48,705 nucleotides of DNA from Stentor coeruleus (taxonomy: Eukaryota > Ciliophora > Heterotrichea > Heterotrichida > Stentoridae). Made by a program: the position numbers and the translations under genes. Shown in pieces: positions 10,174 to 20,608 of the stretch (position 1 is the stretch's first letter; each line of letters begins with the position of its first letter). The stretch spans positions 1 through 48,705 of the forward strand of contig MPUH01000517.1 of NCBI GenBank assembly GCA_001970955.1. Direction: 5' to 3'. Under the pieces are notes generated by a model. That model was not told where the DNA came from and did no database searches. It saw only the letters and a program-made list of their open reading frames with translations.

Positions 10174-11430
10174 ATGGAACTAGACTCTCTGCTGAAATCA
10201 GCCAGCTTTCTGCAAAAATACATCGAAACTGAAGCAAGAATTAAAGAGCTTGAAGCTGAAATCATATCTAAAGATGAGATAATCCTAACACTGGAACATA
10301 AACTAAAAGCATTCACGGACAATAAGCAATTAAAAGCATATATCTCAGGTTTAGAAAACACAGTGAAAAGCCTTCAAATCCAAGTTGAAGAACTACAAAT
10401 AGTAAGTTTTACTTAGAAAAAAGCTGAAGAGTCTCCTTCGCCTCAAGATTCACATAAAGTTGTCAAGTTCCTAGACCCTAAGCCTCATACTTTCGAGGAT
10501 GCTATTCAATGCGAGAAAGTATGGAAAAGCTTAAACAAATTTTTATCTGGGCAAGAGATAATCAAAGTCCTATTTTTATCTAAAAAACTTAATAGAAAAC
10601 TGAGTGAAATTCCTCAGACATTCGAAAAAGTTTTAAAAGAAATCCATATTCCAAAGCCCCTAACAAAAAAGCCTACAGAAATTCATGGCTTGCTAAAAAA
10701 GTAACAATTATTCAGTGAGCATTATACAGAATTGAATATAAAACCAATTGAAGAGAAGTTTGTTAGTATCATTAAGATGCTTTTAGTAATGCAAAAAACA
10801 ACTGATATTTTAACTTCAGTTACTACCCCAACAGAAAAATATTCTACTATTGAAGATTTAATTATTTCTAAGTTCACCACTGAAAAAACTTTACAGTTAC
10901 TTCATAGAAGTGCATCTTATCTTGCTAGTAATCCAGTTAAAATTGCTGAATGGGTGAGTTTTATTGATAACAGTTTTTCTGGAATGCTTTATGAGAGTGC
11001 TAAGCTTCTTGTTGAGGCTAAGAATTTGGAAAAAATAAAAAATGACCTTGTTGAGAAACTTAAAGTCTCTGAAGAATATTTAGTATCATTAGATTTTGAA
11101 CGTAAGGAGTTAAGTGAGCAACTGCAAACTGAAACTGATCTTAAGATTCATCTTGCTCAAAGGTTGAAAAAACAAGACTTGGAGAATAACAAGAAAACTA
11201 ATGAGATTATTAAACTTAAAGAGGCAATACAACAGAATGAATTGGAAAAAGTGCATTTGAGTAAGAAACTTGAAAGGATAAGTTCGGAATTTGATGATCA
11301 TCGCAAGCTTATGGCTTCTGAAATTTTTAAACTACGAAAACTGTTATCTATTAAAAGCACACAACAGCAGGAGTACTTGCAAACATTTACCGATTTTAGA
11401 CAAATATTGAATTCTCTTCCTTTTGAGTGA
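10174..11430 (+). CDS. Coiled-coil protein, unknown function (two introns)
   Basis: Three exons (10174-10401, 10417-10700, 10716-11430) join across two 15-nt introns into 408 residues. Exon 1 is a Glu/Lys-rich coiled coil (ETEARIKELEAEIISKDEII). Exon 2 is a less charged region (KFLDPKPHTFEDAIQCEKVW). Exon 3 ends in a long coiled coil from about residue 260. Without splicing it looks like two short unrelated frames. I recognise no family; a structural or cytoskeletal role is a guess. It ends with TGA. Confidence 0.8.
10402..10416 (+). other. 15-nt intron
   Basis: GTAAGTTTTACTTAG, phase 0, between ATA and AAA codons. It has an in-frame TAG if retained. Confidence 0.9.
10701..10715 (+). other. 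15-nt intron
   Basis: GTAACAATTATTCAG, phase 2, the only intron here ending in CAG. Retention gives an immediate TAA. Removing it links exon 2 to the open frame that continues to 11430. Confidence 0.88.
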
Positions 11431-12113
11431 TAATTAATACTTTATCAAAGTTATCTTTCCATATTTGTATTTTGCTTTAGTAGATTGTGAATATAAAAAT
11501 TGGTAAATCCTAACAAAATTTAATGAAAATTCTTATTTGATATAAATCTCAAATGGGTAAAAAAAATATGTTTTTTTTATTTCATTATAGCTATACAAGT
11601 AATATCGATGGCAATTGGCTAAATTATAATATAAATTGTTTAAATTACACTATGAATTGTTTAAATTATAAATAAATTTTAAACTTTTAAAGATAACAAA
11701 TAAGCATCACTTTAATCTAAAATATAATTACCATATCTTTATATGTTAAAATTGTTATATATAAAATACCAAAAACTAAGTAAAAGTAGTTTCATTGAAA
11801 TTCACAGTAAGCATCCATTCAAATCTTTCCCATTTACTGACAATAAAACTATCTTAAACTCAGTAATATTTATCCTAAATATCAACTTTTATAAAGCACA
11901 TCTTCTAAACATCTAATATTTACCCGAAATATCTCCTCTCTAAATCTGACTGCTTTCCTGCTATTAATCCTTTAAAATATCAATTGACCCAATTCAAAAG
12001 CTATTTTTCCTTCACAATTTTCACAATAACATTTTCAAACATATTTTACACATAAGTCTTTCTCAAGCATCCCCACAAACATATAATCCAATACTAATAT
12101 TTATATAATAAAA
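11431..12113. other. AT-rich spacer with local G-poor tract
   Basis: No gene is seen. From about 11780 to 12110 the + strand is strikingly poor in G compared with C. A short direct repeat lies at 11634-11668. Confidence 0.5.
11634..11668. repeat. Short direct repeat, 14 nt, spacing 21
   Basis: AATTGTTTAAATTA occurs at 11634-11647 and 11655-11668. Its meaning is unknown. Confidence 0.6.
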
Positions 12114-13187
12114 ATGGGTCGGAAGCCAAACCAAAAATGTTTCAAAAAGCCAGAAAAATCATTGAACTCTAATCTTGAAGATTTTTTCATCAGCAACAAT
12201 CCTTACGACTGTCTTTATGACAACCGATTTTCCCCAGATTCTCTAAGATCATTACGAAAAGAGCTCAAAGAGGCAATAACTAATATATATTCTAAATTCT
12301 TAACTCATTTTTGCGAACGAAAGCAACACAGAATACTTACAAAAAATCCTCATTACCAAGTGCCTCCAGATGAAATGCTCATAGAAAAGAACTATTGCAA
12401 TGAACTTACACAAAAAGTTAAGCAATTGGTACATTTAGATTCTTTGAATGATATTTATTTTGCCTTTTGCAAATGTGTAAACGCTTTTATGGAACAAATT
12501 AGTCAAGAGCTACATGAAAAAGATCTTTCAGATCCAATACTGCAACTTGTTTGTGTAGCTGAAGCTTATTTTGTCATAGAAAACTCATCAACTGAACTGG
12601 GGAAAGTTACTCAAGGGATATTTGATAAAAAGCCATCATTTGTTACATGTGAGTCAGTAACAAAATTGTCTTTTTGTTCTCATGTCATACACAAATTTTC
12701 AGAGTCTTTACATAAAATCAGTGATTGTGCGGAGAATAACAATATTCAAAGCTTATTGCTTATTGAGAAAAAACTAAGAAGCCTTGAAAAGACTATGAAA
12801 AATGCGGAAAAAAGTAAAAAAAATGATAAAAACCAATACTTAGCCCATTTTAGCGGAATGACTTTTTTAGGAGATGATTTGGCTGTAGACTCACCAGATG
12901 AGGAATTTAAAGAAGTTAAGAAGAAAAGAGTTAGAAGAAGAAGAGTTAGTAAAGCTTCCACAGCTGAAACTTCTGGATCACCATTTGATAGGAAGTCAAG
13001 GGATAATATTTGGAAAGCTATTGATGAGGATTATGGGTATGCACAGATGGACAAAGAAATAATTGAGTTTCAAAAAAGCTTAGGAAAAATTAAACCGAGC
13101 AATAGTAAAAAAAAACCGAACTTGTCCAAAGAGTGGCTTTTGGCACTGAGGGATCGGATTCGTAAATTTAATTCATTTTTACCTTAG
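12114..13187 (+). CDS. Basic protein of unknown function, possibly nuclear
   Basis: The protein has 357 residues, mostly helical and soluble, with no membrane segment. Near residues 264-280 lies a strongly basic run (KEVKKKRVRRRRVSK), a good candidate nuclear localisation signal, preceded by an acidic patch (DSPDEEFKE). The C-terminus is also basic (KPSNSKKKPNLSKEWLLALR). I recognise no domain. The start is the first ATG after a G-poor leader and there is no sign of an upstream exon. Confidence 0.75.
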   Translation: MGRKPNQKCFKKPEKSLNSNLEDFFISNNPYDCLYDNRFSPDSLRSLRKELKEAITNIYSKFLTHFCERKQHRILTKNPHYQVPPDEMLIEKNYCNELTQKVKQLVHLDSLNDIYFAFCKCVNAFMEQISQELHEKDLSDPILQLVCVAEAYFVIENSSTELGKVTQGIFDKKPSFVTCESVTKLSFCSHVIHKFSESLHKISDCAENNNIQSLLLIEKKLRSLEKTMKNAEKSKKNDKNQYLAHFSGMTFLGDDLAVDSPDEEFKEVKKKRVRRRRVSKASTAETSGSPFDRKSRDNIWKAIDEDYGYAQMDKEIIEFQKSLGKIKPSNSKKKPNLSKEWLLALRDRIRKFNSFLP

Positions 13188-13469
13188 TTTTTTTGTTTAA
13201 TGCTTATATGGTTTGCATTAATATTTTAATTACTTATATTGACCTGGCTTTTTCTTAAGATCATACATCTTATCAAAATAAGCTTTCATACCACATACTT
13301 TAGAAGTAAGATAATAGGATTATTTTAATAGAATTTGGTTAAGCTNCTTATATTGGCCTGGCTTTTTCTTAAGATCATACATCTTATCAAAATAAGCTTT
13401 CATACCACATACTTTAGAAGTAAGATAATAGGATTATTTTAATAGAATTTGGTTAAGCTCTAGCTAAGT
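13188..13469. other. Convergent spacer, mostly an assembly duplication
   Basis: The true spacer is about 170 nt once the duplicated block at 13233-13459 is reduced to one copy. No gene is seen. Confidence 0.6.
13233..13459. repeat. Assembly join: 113-nt duplication around one N
   Basis: 13233-13345 and 13347-13459 match except at one base (A at 13242, G at 13356), with the N at 13346. The period is 114. Confidence 0.88.
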
Positions 13470-13973
13470 TTACTTAAAATGAAGGGTTAGTTTTTCTCCA
13501 ATCTCTAAATCTCTTATCATCTTGCTAAACTCTTCATAAGATATTTTCCCATCAAAATCTTCATCAGCCCTTATGATTGTCCTATCAACAAGTTGTTGTA
13601 ATTGCACATCAGTTAAATTATTTCCAACCATCATTTTCAGAACTTTGAACAGTTCTCCATTCGATATGAATCCATCATTTTCAATATCGTAAATCGAGAA
13701 TAGAAATCTCATCTTGTCCTCTTCAGAGCCTGCTTCAGATAGTTTGGAAATCCCTGTAACAAACTCATAAAACGAAATGTTCCCATCCTTGTTTTTATCA
13801 AACACTGAAATGACTCTCTGAACCAGAGGATTCTGAGCGAGTTCAGGGATATCAAAAAACTCATTTGGCTCAAGCATCCCGCTTCCATCTTTGTCAAGTC
13901 TGCGGAATCTCTGCTCCAACATAAGCAATTCTTCTTGTGAGAAGGGGATTTCCTGAGATATTTTCACACCCAT
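13470..13973 (-). CDS. CNB: Calcineurin B regulatory subunit
   Basis: The protein has 167 residues, the usual size of calcineurin B. Four complete EF-hand loops are visible: DKDGSGMLEPNE (27-38), DKNKDGNISFYE (59-70), DIENDGFISNGE (96-107) and DEDFDGKISYEE (137-148). The order and spacing match CNB, including the short run between loops 1 and 2 and the LTDVQLQQLVDRTI helix before loop 4. It starts MG, so N-myristoylation is likely, as in animal and fungal CNB. It should bind the catalytic subunit of the Ca2+/calmodulin-dependent phosphatase; no such subunit gene is in this window. Confidence 0.92.
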   Translation of the reverse strand: MGVKISQEIPFSQEELLMLEQRFRRLDKDGSGMLEPNEFFDIPELAQNPLVQRVISVFDKNKDGNISFYEFVTGISKLSEAGSEEDKMRFLFSIYDIENDGFISNGELFKVLKMMVGNNLTDVQLQQLVDRTIIRADEDFDGKISYEEFSKMIRDLEIGEKLTLHFK

Positions 13974-14984
13974 ATTATTTAGACTAAAGTTTGATGTAAT
14001 TTTAAATCATGGCTGTATTGAGATTTCGAAATCTATAGTATAAGTATTTTGCTATGCTTTGAAAATATTTGGTTAAAAAACTATTCACTTGTGAAATCAC
14101 TGGATTTGAAAGAATTGATGCAAATATTTTAAAAGTTAGTTATTATATATTTTAAAATTCTAAGCAATTTAGATGCAAACTGGCTAAAGGAGAGTATTGA
14201 ATATATAAGCTTAAAATGATTTCATAATGGATTGTGATATGAATTTATTAACCTAGCTTAGTATAATTAAAATGAACTTAAAGGTTAAGAGAGATAAATG
14301 TATTTGAAAATATGAGAGGCAATTTGTCTTATCTGTTGATAATGCTATTTATAATAAGTTACAAATCTCAGTCATTATAAGAAAATAACAAGGATATGCA
14401 AAAGTAAAAGAAAAGTAGCTAAGAGTATTTAGAGTGCTGAGACTGCTTAAAATCTTAGATTCTTTAATAGATTGTGCAAAATATTGTGAGCATGATTATA
14501 AAGTCTTCGAATGCAATACAGTTCATTTGCAAAACTTGTTTTTATTAAAATATCAGGAAGAGATATAATTCCTGCTGGATTTATATCTCCTATTCAAATC
14601 AAATGAATATTGCACAAATTTGCTGTATTTTATATGCTTATCTTAATTTTAGCCAATTGCAGTATATTTACTGTATAAATTTTCTTTAACTAGCATACAA
14701 TTATTATTCAGTATGCACACTGTAAAATGCATGAAAAATAATTTATCCTAAAAGTTTTAGTTTATTATTGTCATAAAAATGTATAGGAGTGCGAGTTTTA
14801 ATCTAATTCATTATAGAAAACTAATAAATTAAAAAAAAATGTTAATACTTTGATGAAAATCTAGCACATTAAACCTAGTTCAAGTCGGCTAGGATGGCTT
14901 AAATAATACTTAAAATAAATTTCGCATAAGTTAAAAAATGACGAGCAAGTTCTATTTAATATGCTTCTATTAGTAAATACGCAT
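13974..14984. other. Long spacer containing a channel-like relic
   Basis: This stretch of about 1 kb is AT-rich. The part around 14320-14700 contains decayed coding sequence, listed separately. No intact gene is seen. Confidence 0.5.
14320..14700 (+). pseudogene. Relic of a voltage-gated cation channel (S4 segment)
   Basis: At 14419-14457 the + strand encodes LRVFRVLRLLKIL, with a positive charge at every third position (R, R, R, K), the hallmark of a voltage-sensor S4 helix in Na+/Ca2+-type channels. After a frameshift, IVQNIVSMIIKSSNAIQFI resembles the S4-S5 linker and start of S5. Just 5' of the S4 codons sits a perfect intron-like GTAAAAGAAAAGTAG (14404-14418) with the same A at position 10 as real introns here. 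Stops and frameshifts break everything else. Family assignment is tentative because only about 40 residues are readable. Confidence 0.4.
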
Positions 14985-15668
14985 CTATAAATTATCTGAT
15001 AATTTACAAGACTCTAATGACTTAATAAAAGAATTGATAACCATTTCATTCTGTATGCAATGAGCAGCCAAAGTATTTGAATAATTCATTTCTTTTCCAC
15101 CAAAGAAAAGTCGCAAATTCTCTAAAGGAATTGATAAATTCTCTGCATAAAGTTCTTTAAGTTCTTGTCCTGTTTTCAAGTTATTTAAAGTGAATTTCTG
15201 GTCATCAGTAACTCCAGGCTTACGGATTTTTACAGTAATTTCAACATTTTCTTGAATTACTTGCTTAGGCACCGCTTTTTTCTTCTCATTTGAAAAGCAC
15301 AAGGGATTGTTTACCATAAAAGTAGGAATTTCATATAAATTGCCATTTGTGTCTTCTAACAAACAAATATTTTCGCTCTTAAGAATTAATCCTGACATTT
15401 GAAGAAGTAATGCAGCAGTTTCATGATCAGCTTCCATTGCGTTCTTTATTATAAGCCATATGTTCCGTCTGCCTGCTGTTCGAGACTGCCAAAACTCTTC
15501 ACGTTTGGATTCTAATTGCATTCTGGTTATTGTTGCTCTCCATGCTAGGGTCTTTTTGATGCCTTCACCACAGAATTGCCCTTCTATTTCTTTATAATCT
15601 TTGCCGATTGAAAATTTTGGCTTTACTACAGCATCATCAGGTTCGCTACGTGCACAGTGATTTCCCAT
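14985..15668 (-). CDS. UBTD-type ubiquitin-domain protein
   Basis: The 227-residue protein has the same order as animal UBTD1/UBTD2: an MGNHC N-terminus (likely myristoylated and palmitoylated), an N-terminal helical domain and a C-terminal ubiquitin-like fold. The helical part contains LESKREEFWQSRTAGRRNIW and AALLLQMSGL, matching the KR.eFW.T...GR.EIW signature of the DC-UbP/UBTD N-domain. GNLYEIPTFMVNNP follows, like the family's G..Y.lP.y...P. The ubiquitin-like part (about 140-215) has KTGQELKELYAENLSIPLEN and LRLFFGGKEM. Animal UBTD proteins bind E2 enzymes; the role here is inferred. Confidence 0.88.
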   Translation of the reverse strand: MGNHCARSEPDDAVVKPKFSIGKDYKEIEGQFCGEGIKKTLAWRATITRMQLESKREEFWQSRTAGRRNIWLIIKNAMEADHETAALLLQMSGLILKSENICLLEDTNGNLYEIPTFMVNNPLCFSNEKKKAVPKQVIQENVEITVKIRKPGVTDDQKFTLNNLKTGQELKELYAENLSIPLENLRLFFGGKEMNYSNTLAAHCIQNEMVINSFIKSLESCKLSDNL

Positions 15669-16270
15669 GAATATATTATTTCAGAGTTTGCTATTAAACC
15701 ATTTGTGAGATTAGGCTCTTTATATAAGTTAAGAATCAAATAAAAATATAGAATAAATTGACTATTGTTGGAGATTATAATACGATTTAGAGTGGTACTT
15801 TAGCTATATATTAGGGACTATAGAGAAAAAATTTAAAGGCTAGATTATTAAGATTTTAAAATATATGTCTGATATAATAGTAATGATGACTTAAAAATTA
15901 AATTTTGGAAGATGCATCCCTAGTTTATAAAAATATATATTTAAAGAAATTTCTATGTTTAATTTATTCTAACTGCTTTTTGATACTTAAAATACATTTA
16001 TATTCAAAAACTACAGCATTTATATTTTATTTCTTGGGTGGCAATTACGAAATTTGGGCAGTTTATTTAAAAAACTGCATTGTCAAGTTTATCATAAATT
16101 TTCTTAATATTTGTTGATTCAAATAAAATCTAGCAATGGATTTATTATAGACTACTATCAGAAAGCATGAGTTCAATGTAAAAATATAACTTCTCTTACC
16201 ATAGTTATTATAATAAATATTCAATCTTCCTCAATACTTTTTTATCCTACCGAGTATGAAAAATTAATTC
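15669..16270. other. AT-rich spacer
   Basis: This lies between two - strand genes. A 70-codon + frame at 15905 is low-complexity and does not look like a gene. Nothing else is seen. Confidence 0.5.
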
Positions 16271-17377
16271 TTAAGCCTTAGACCGAAAGAGTTTAGATAT
16301 TCTCTCTTTGAGTTTGTTGTTTTCTTGAATTAAAGTCTCTTTTTCTTTATTCATTTCATGGAATCCTGTTATCAAACTAGTCAAAGAAACTGTTTCTCCT
16401 TCTTCCAAATTATCATTTCCTTTTATCTCTTTAGCTTGGTATTTATTCTCATAAATACCCATAATCTCATCCCTTTCTTTATACAACCCTTCTAAGTGCA
16501 TTTCAATCTTCTTCAATTTTTTTCTAGCTTCATAAAGATCTACCTCAAAATGTGCTGCAAATTTCATATTTTCCTCAGTTTCCTCTTCCATCATAGAAAT
16601 CCGAGATTTTTTATACTCAATGTTTTCACTAAGATTCTCAAGTTCCTTTTCTGCATTCAAAACATTGTTCTTGAGCTCATTTCTGAGTAATAGCTTAGAT
16701 CTCAGTTGTAAAGCACTTTCAGATAGCATCTGATAATTTTTAATCCTTTCAAAACTTGTGCGTTTTCTTAAGTTAATCCTTGCTTTCTTAGCTTCCAATT
16801 CTTTATTTTCTTCCAAAAATATATTAAGTTCTGCTTTATAGTCTTCTATTTGATCTTCAAGAGCATTAACGGTTTCTCTTTGCTCAGACGAAAAGGTTAT
16901 ATTATTTTCATTCTCCTTGTATTTTTGAAGTTTTGATTTAATTAAGTCTTCTAAATAGATGCATTTTTCTTTAAGCATATTAACTAAGTTTTCAGAGCTG
17001 AAATTTTGTGAAAACAAGTTTTCTATTTCGTTACAGCGTTCTTCTGAGGCACTTATCATGTTAATTACTTTAGTTAGTTCTTTTGGAGACAGTTGCTTGA
17101 TTTGTGAAGCTGATAAAGAGTTTCTAATGTTTTTATAATCAAGAAGCTTTTTTTGGAAAATCTTGCCGAGATTAGCCATTTCTTTGAAGTCTCGGAAGTC
17201 TGAGTTTGATTGCCTATAAGTGTTTTTAATTTTAATCTGACTGATTTGGTAGCTTAATGTGGTCTTTTGCATTAAATAGGCCTTGTAAAGCCGGACTTGG
17301 GCCCTTAAGTCTTCATTGTCAGACTGTTTGTATTCAGCAACTAGCATTTTATATATGCTATGGCTATAAAAATGCAC
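16271..17377 (-). CDS. Long coiled-coil protein, unknown function
   Basis: The 368 residues are almost all helical, with heptad-like Leu/Ile spacing and many Glu/Lys from about residue 85 to the end. A break near LEEGETVSLTSLITGFHEMN comes before the last coil. An alternative start is the Met at residue 11 (MLVAEYKQ), which would drop a Tyr/His-rich leader. I recognise no family. Such proteins in ciliates are often basal-body or axonemal, but that is only an inference. Confidence 0.75.
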   Translation of the reverse strand: MHFYSHSIYKMLVAEYKQSDNEDLRAQVRLYKAYLMQKTTLSYQISQIKIKNTYRQSNSDFRDFKEMANLGKIFQKKLLDYKNIRNSLSASQIKQLSPKELTKVINMISASEERCNEIENLFSQNFSSENLVNMLKEKCIYLEDLIKSKLQKYKENENNITFSSEQRETVNALEDQIEDYKAELNIFLEENKELEAKKARINLRKRTSFERIKNYQMLSESALQLRSKLLLRNELKNNVLNAEKELENLSENIEYKKSRISMMEEETEENMKFAAHFEVDLYEARKKLKKIEMHLEGLYKERDEIMGIYENKYQAKEIKGNDNLEEGETVSLTSLITGFHEMNKEKETLIQENNKLKERISKLFRSKA

Positions 17378-17845
17378 TTGAGGCGATAATTTACGTTAGG
17401 AAAATATAAATCCAGGTAGAATAATATGAATAAATTTTGGAGACAAAGTTCAGAAAATTTTAAAATTCAATAAATTAAGAGTATAGTAGATAATGAGGAG
17501 AAACTTTATTATGAAGGATATACAAATATGCATAAATCCGTAAGAGTATTAATAAGTTTATACTTGAATATAATAAAATAATAAAGCTTAAGTAAAAATA
17601 TACTAAAAAATATTATAAGCATAATTATAGTAATTAATTTTAGAATAAGCATTTAATCACTAAGATTTTATAGATTAAATTATCTTCAGCTTTATATATT
17701 GTAATAGTTCTAGAGTAAATTTGTTTTTGCTGAAAGCATCTATAAGTTATAAAAACATGCAATGCATTCAGGAATATTATTTTCTATGAATAGCTAAATT
17801 AAATTTCAGAATAATTAAACTGTAGTAATATAAACCTACTATATT
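17378..17845. other. AT-rich spacer
   Basis: No gene or clear element is seen. The CCT5 relic begins at its right edge. Confidence 0.5.
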
Positions 17846-17882
17846 TCTATAGCATTAGGATCAAAAGTTGCTGATCATGTTA

Positions 17883-18015
17883 ATTGGAAGGGAAAAAAAT
17901 CATAAACTAGAGTATTACAAGACGGAGATATCACAATAGCAAACGACTNATTGGAAGGGAAAAAAATCATAAACTAGAGTATTACAAGACGGAGATATCA
18001 CAATAGCAAACGACT
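17883..18015. repeat. Assembly join: 66-nt duplication around one N
   Basis: 17883-17948 and 17950-18015 are identical, with the N at 17949. The period is 67. Confidence 0.9.
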
Positions 18016-18120
18016 CGGCTACAATTATGGAGAAAATGGATGTGAAAACTAAGTCACAAAGCTTCTGCTTTAGAAAACATTTAAATGTGCTTATTGAGAA
18101 CTCAGGGTTGAATCCAATAG

Positions 18121-18239
18121 AAACAGCGACCTGGCTTAAGAGACGAAAAATGATCCAAACAAGTGGTTTAGAGTTGACTNAAACAGCGACCTGGCTTAAG
18201 AGACGAAAAATGATCCAAACAAGTGGTTTAGAGTTGACT
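18121..18239. repeat. Assembly join: 59-nt duplication around one N
   Basis: 18121-18179 and 18181-18239 are identical, with the N at 18180. The period is 60. Confidence 0.9.
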
Positions 18240-18404
18240 GTGATGGTTTTGGAATCAATAAAATGAGGGAACTTAATGTATATGAAAGTTTTCAATGTAA
18301 ACTCCAACAGCTGCAATTGATAACGCAAGTTGTTAGAGTGATTTTGAAAATTGATGATGTCTTTGCACCAAGTGAATATTCGTAAGTAATTAGTCTTATA
18401 TTCT

Positions 18405-20078
18405 CTACAGCATTCTGAATTTGATATCGGCCGCAGCATCTTTACAATTTAGTAATTCATTTTCTAAATTAAGCAGTCTGCACATCCCGTATATTGCCTC
18501 ACTGTTTGGATCTCCTAATTTGTCAATAATAAACCTCTGTACAGATTCTTGTTCATCTTCATTCATCTCTTTTTCACTCTACATGTTGTTTACACTATAT
18601 TTTTCACGGAAATATTCATATAGTTCTTCGTAAGCTTGCACTCCAACTGTATTTACTAATTCGTTTCTCCTTTGTTCAATAATCCTTTCATATTCTTTTT
18701 CGTTTCTTTCAATTTCTTGCAATTTAAATCTTAAGTTATCTGTTCTTTCAAGTTTTTCATCGACTTCTCTTACAGCGAATAGCTCCTTATCATCACTATG
18801 ATAGCTTTGGTCATCACTTGATGAATCAGCCATAATTGCTTGTACCTGTACTGTGTTAACTGTGAGCAATGGCATAGGTGGAGGGGCTGAGGGTATGATC
18901 TCATAGCTAGGTTCATCATTTATACTTGGTTCTTCTTCTTCAATTGCCTTTGATATCATAGGTTTATATGATGGTAAGTTGACGACTGATTTTACTTCAT
19001 CTTCAAAATTTACTTTGACTATTTGTTTAGGTCGACTAGAAACTGGTTGTTTTGCATAGCAGTTTGGCTTTTTGGAATTCTGAGGAGCACCTTTTCTCAC
19101 TCGAGGCTTTTGGAAGACTTTTTTACTGTTTGTATTCTGCGATTTTGTGAATTTCTTTTTTACTACTTGAACTGACTTTTCTTCTTCAGCATTGTCAATT
19201 GATTTTGATATCGGCATTTTAATAGTTGAAGCTGTAAACAATACTGACTTTTCAGGTATCTGCAGGCCGAAAGATAAGATTTTTTCTCTGATTCCCGGTC
19301 TTTTTAGCATTGTTTGAATATCAGGACGTTTTTTCTGATCCTTCTGCAAGCACAGTCTAACAATTTCTCGAAGTTCTGAAGAAAACGTACTGCTGATAGG
19401 AGGGTAGCTTGATCTAAGTATTTTTAATATAAGTGCTCCAGGGTTTGATGCTTCAAAAGGTTTTTTCAGTGTGCATAGCTCATGAAGCACACAACCCAAG
19501 GCCCATACATCACTTTTAACATTATAAGGTTTTTCTTCACAAAGCTCAGGAGATAAATAATAAGGTGTACCTATTACTGTATGAGCAAAAGTGGTAGTAC
19601 TTGAAAGGACCCTAGCAACTCCAAGATCACCTATTCTTATATACTTTTCATCATATAGGAAGATGTTTAGGGTTTTTATATCCCTGTGCAGGATTTTCTT
19701 ACTATGTAGATACTCTAGCCCAAGGCAAGTTTGTAAGAAAATTTCCCATATTCGCTGTTCCTTTAGCAGATTTGGTTTAGTTTTAATGAACTTGCTAACA
19801 TCACCTTTTTCGCAGTATTCCATGATAATGTAGAGCTTGTTTTCTTCTACAAAAGAGTCGAAGTACTTGACTATATATAGATTGTCTAACGACGAGAGAA
19901 TTTTAACTTCGTTTAGAGAATCTTCTTGAGAATTTGCATCCATTTGATTGACTGGAATGATTTTCATTACACATATAAGTCCGTCAGCTAATTATTTGTT
20001 ACATTTCCTTCGTACTTTATAAACTGAGCCAAAAGACCCTTGTCCAAGGCTAGAGAGTACTTCATAATCTTCCCTCAT
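18405..20078 (-). CDS. NEK-family protein kinase (two introns)
   Basis: Two 15-nt introns (19988-20002, 18579-18593) extend the central open frame at both ends to 547 residues. Exon 1 supplies the start and the glycine loop (YEVLSSLGQGSFGSVYKV). The domain continues with the VAIK lysine (VMKIIP), HRDIKTLNIF, the DLG form of DFG usual in NEKs, GTPYYLSPE and SDVWALGCVLHEL. All catalytic residues are present, so it should be an active Ser/Thr kinase; NEKs act in ciliary and cell-cycle control. The tail has basic and Pro-rich linkers (SAPPPMPLL), a coiled coil and, after the last intron, SEKEMNEDEQESVQRFIDKL to the true end. Without splicing, both ends are lost. Confidence 0.92.
18579..18593 (-). 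other. 15-nt intron (NEK gene, 3' end)
   Basis: GTAAACAACATGTAG in the sense direction, phase 0. Read through, it gives a TAG that would cut off the last 57 residues. Confidence 0.88.
19988..20002 (-). other. 15-nt intron (NEK gene, 5' end)
   Basis: GTAACAAATAATTAG in the sense direction, phase 1. It separates the glycine loop from the VAIK lysine; retention gives an in-frame TAA. Confidence 0.93.
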
Positions 20079-20608
20079 TTTTATGAATGTGCTATATATT
20101 ATATATGCTTTTTTTTAGATAATGCAAAATAAAATTGGGAAATTTTGATTTAAGGGAAGTAATTTATAGGGAGATCGAATTTATAATATGAAGTAGTTTA
20201 GTAATGATATAGAAATTATACTAGTGATAGTTTTTGGTTTATAAATTTATAGAATNGATATAGAAATTATACTAGTGATAGTTTTTGGTTTATAAATTTA
20301 TAGAATTACTTGCAAAATTTTATTTTATAGTTTGATGTAATTAGTGTTTCACTTATAAACAAATATTTATTGCATATTTGAAAATTAAATACTAATGCAG
20401 TTTAGCATGTCTAAGTTGATCACTATTCGTTCGAAAATCTTTAGTTAACTTAAACAAGTGCCTAATTTATAAAGAATAGGAGCTCAAGCTAAGAAATTTT
20501 TCAACATAGCAGGTCTATTGTATATATAAATTTAAAATGATATTTTAAAACTTGCATGATTATAAATATCTAATGCTCTTGTTAGTCTCTTTCGAAATTA
20601 ATTAATTA
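20079..20608. other. AT-rich spacer
   Basis: It contains a 50-nt assembly duplication (20206-20306). No gene is seen; it should hold the NEK promoter. Confidence 0.55.
20206..20306. repeat. Assembly join: 50-nt duplication around one N
   Basis: 20206-20255 and 20257-20306 are identical, with the N at 20256. The period is 51. Confidence 0.9.

Larger units (their letters stand above)
17850..18385 (+). pseudogene. CCT5: Broken CCT5 (chaperonin TCP-1 epsilon) gene
   Basis: Pieces of chaperonin CCT epsilon appear in order on the + strand. VLQDGDITIANDSATIMEKM matches the DGD.T.TNDGATILEKM motif near the N-terminus. LIENSGLNPIET matches the ENSG.NPI.T motif of the C-terminal third. After a +1 shift, VDCDGFGINKMRELNVYESF and ITQVVRVILKIDDVFAPSEY match the conserved C-terminus, ending in TAA. 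Nearly all the middle is missing, including the ATPase and apical domains. There is a TAA just before the first block and a frameshift near 18230. Two assembly duplications (17883-18015 and 18121-18239) sit inside it. It ends 19 nt from the convergent NEK gene's stop. Confidence 0.88.

Noticed and set aside
15905..16117. 70-codon + frame in a spacer
   Set aside because: Low-complexity Phe/Tyr/Ile-rich sequence with no coding character, typical of AT-rich DNA.
17915..18439. 174-codon - strand frame
   Set aside because: It is antisense to the CCT5 relic and contains the assembly Ns; the + strand carries the recognisable motifs.
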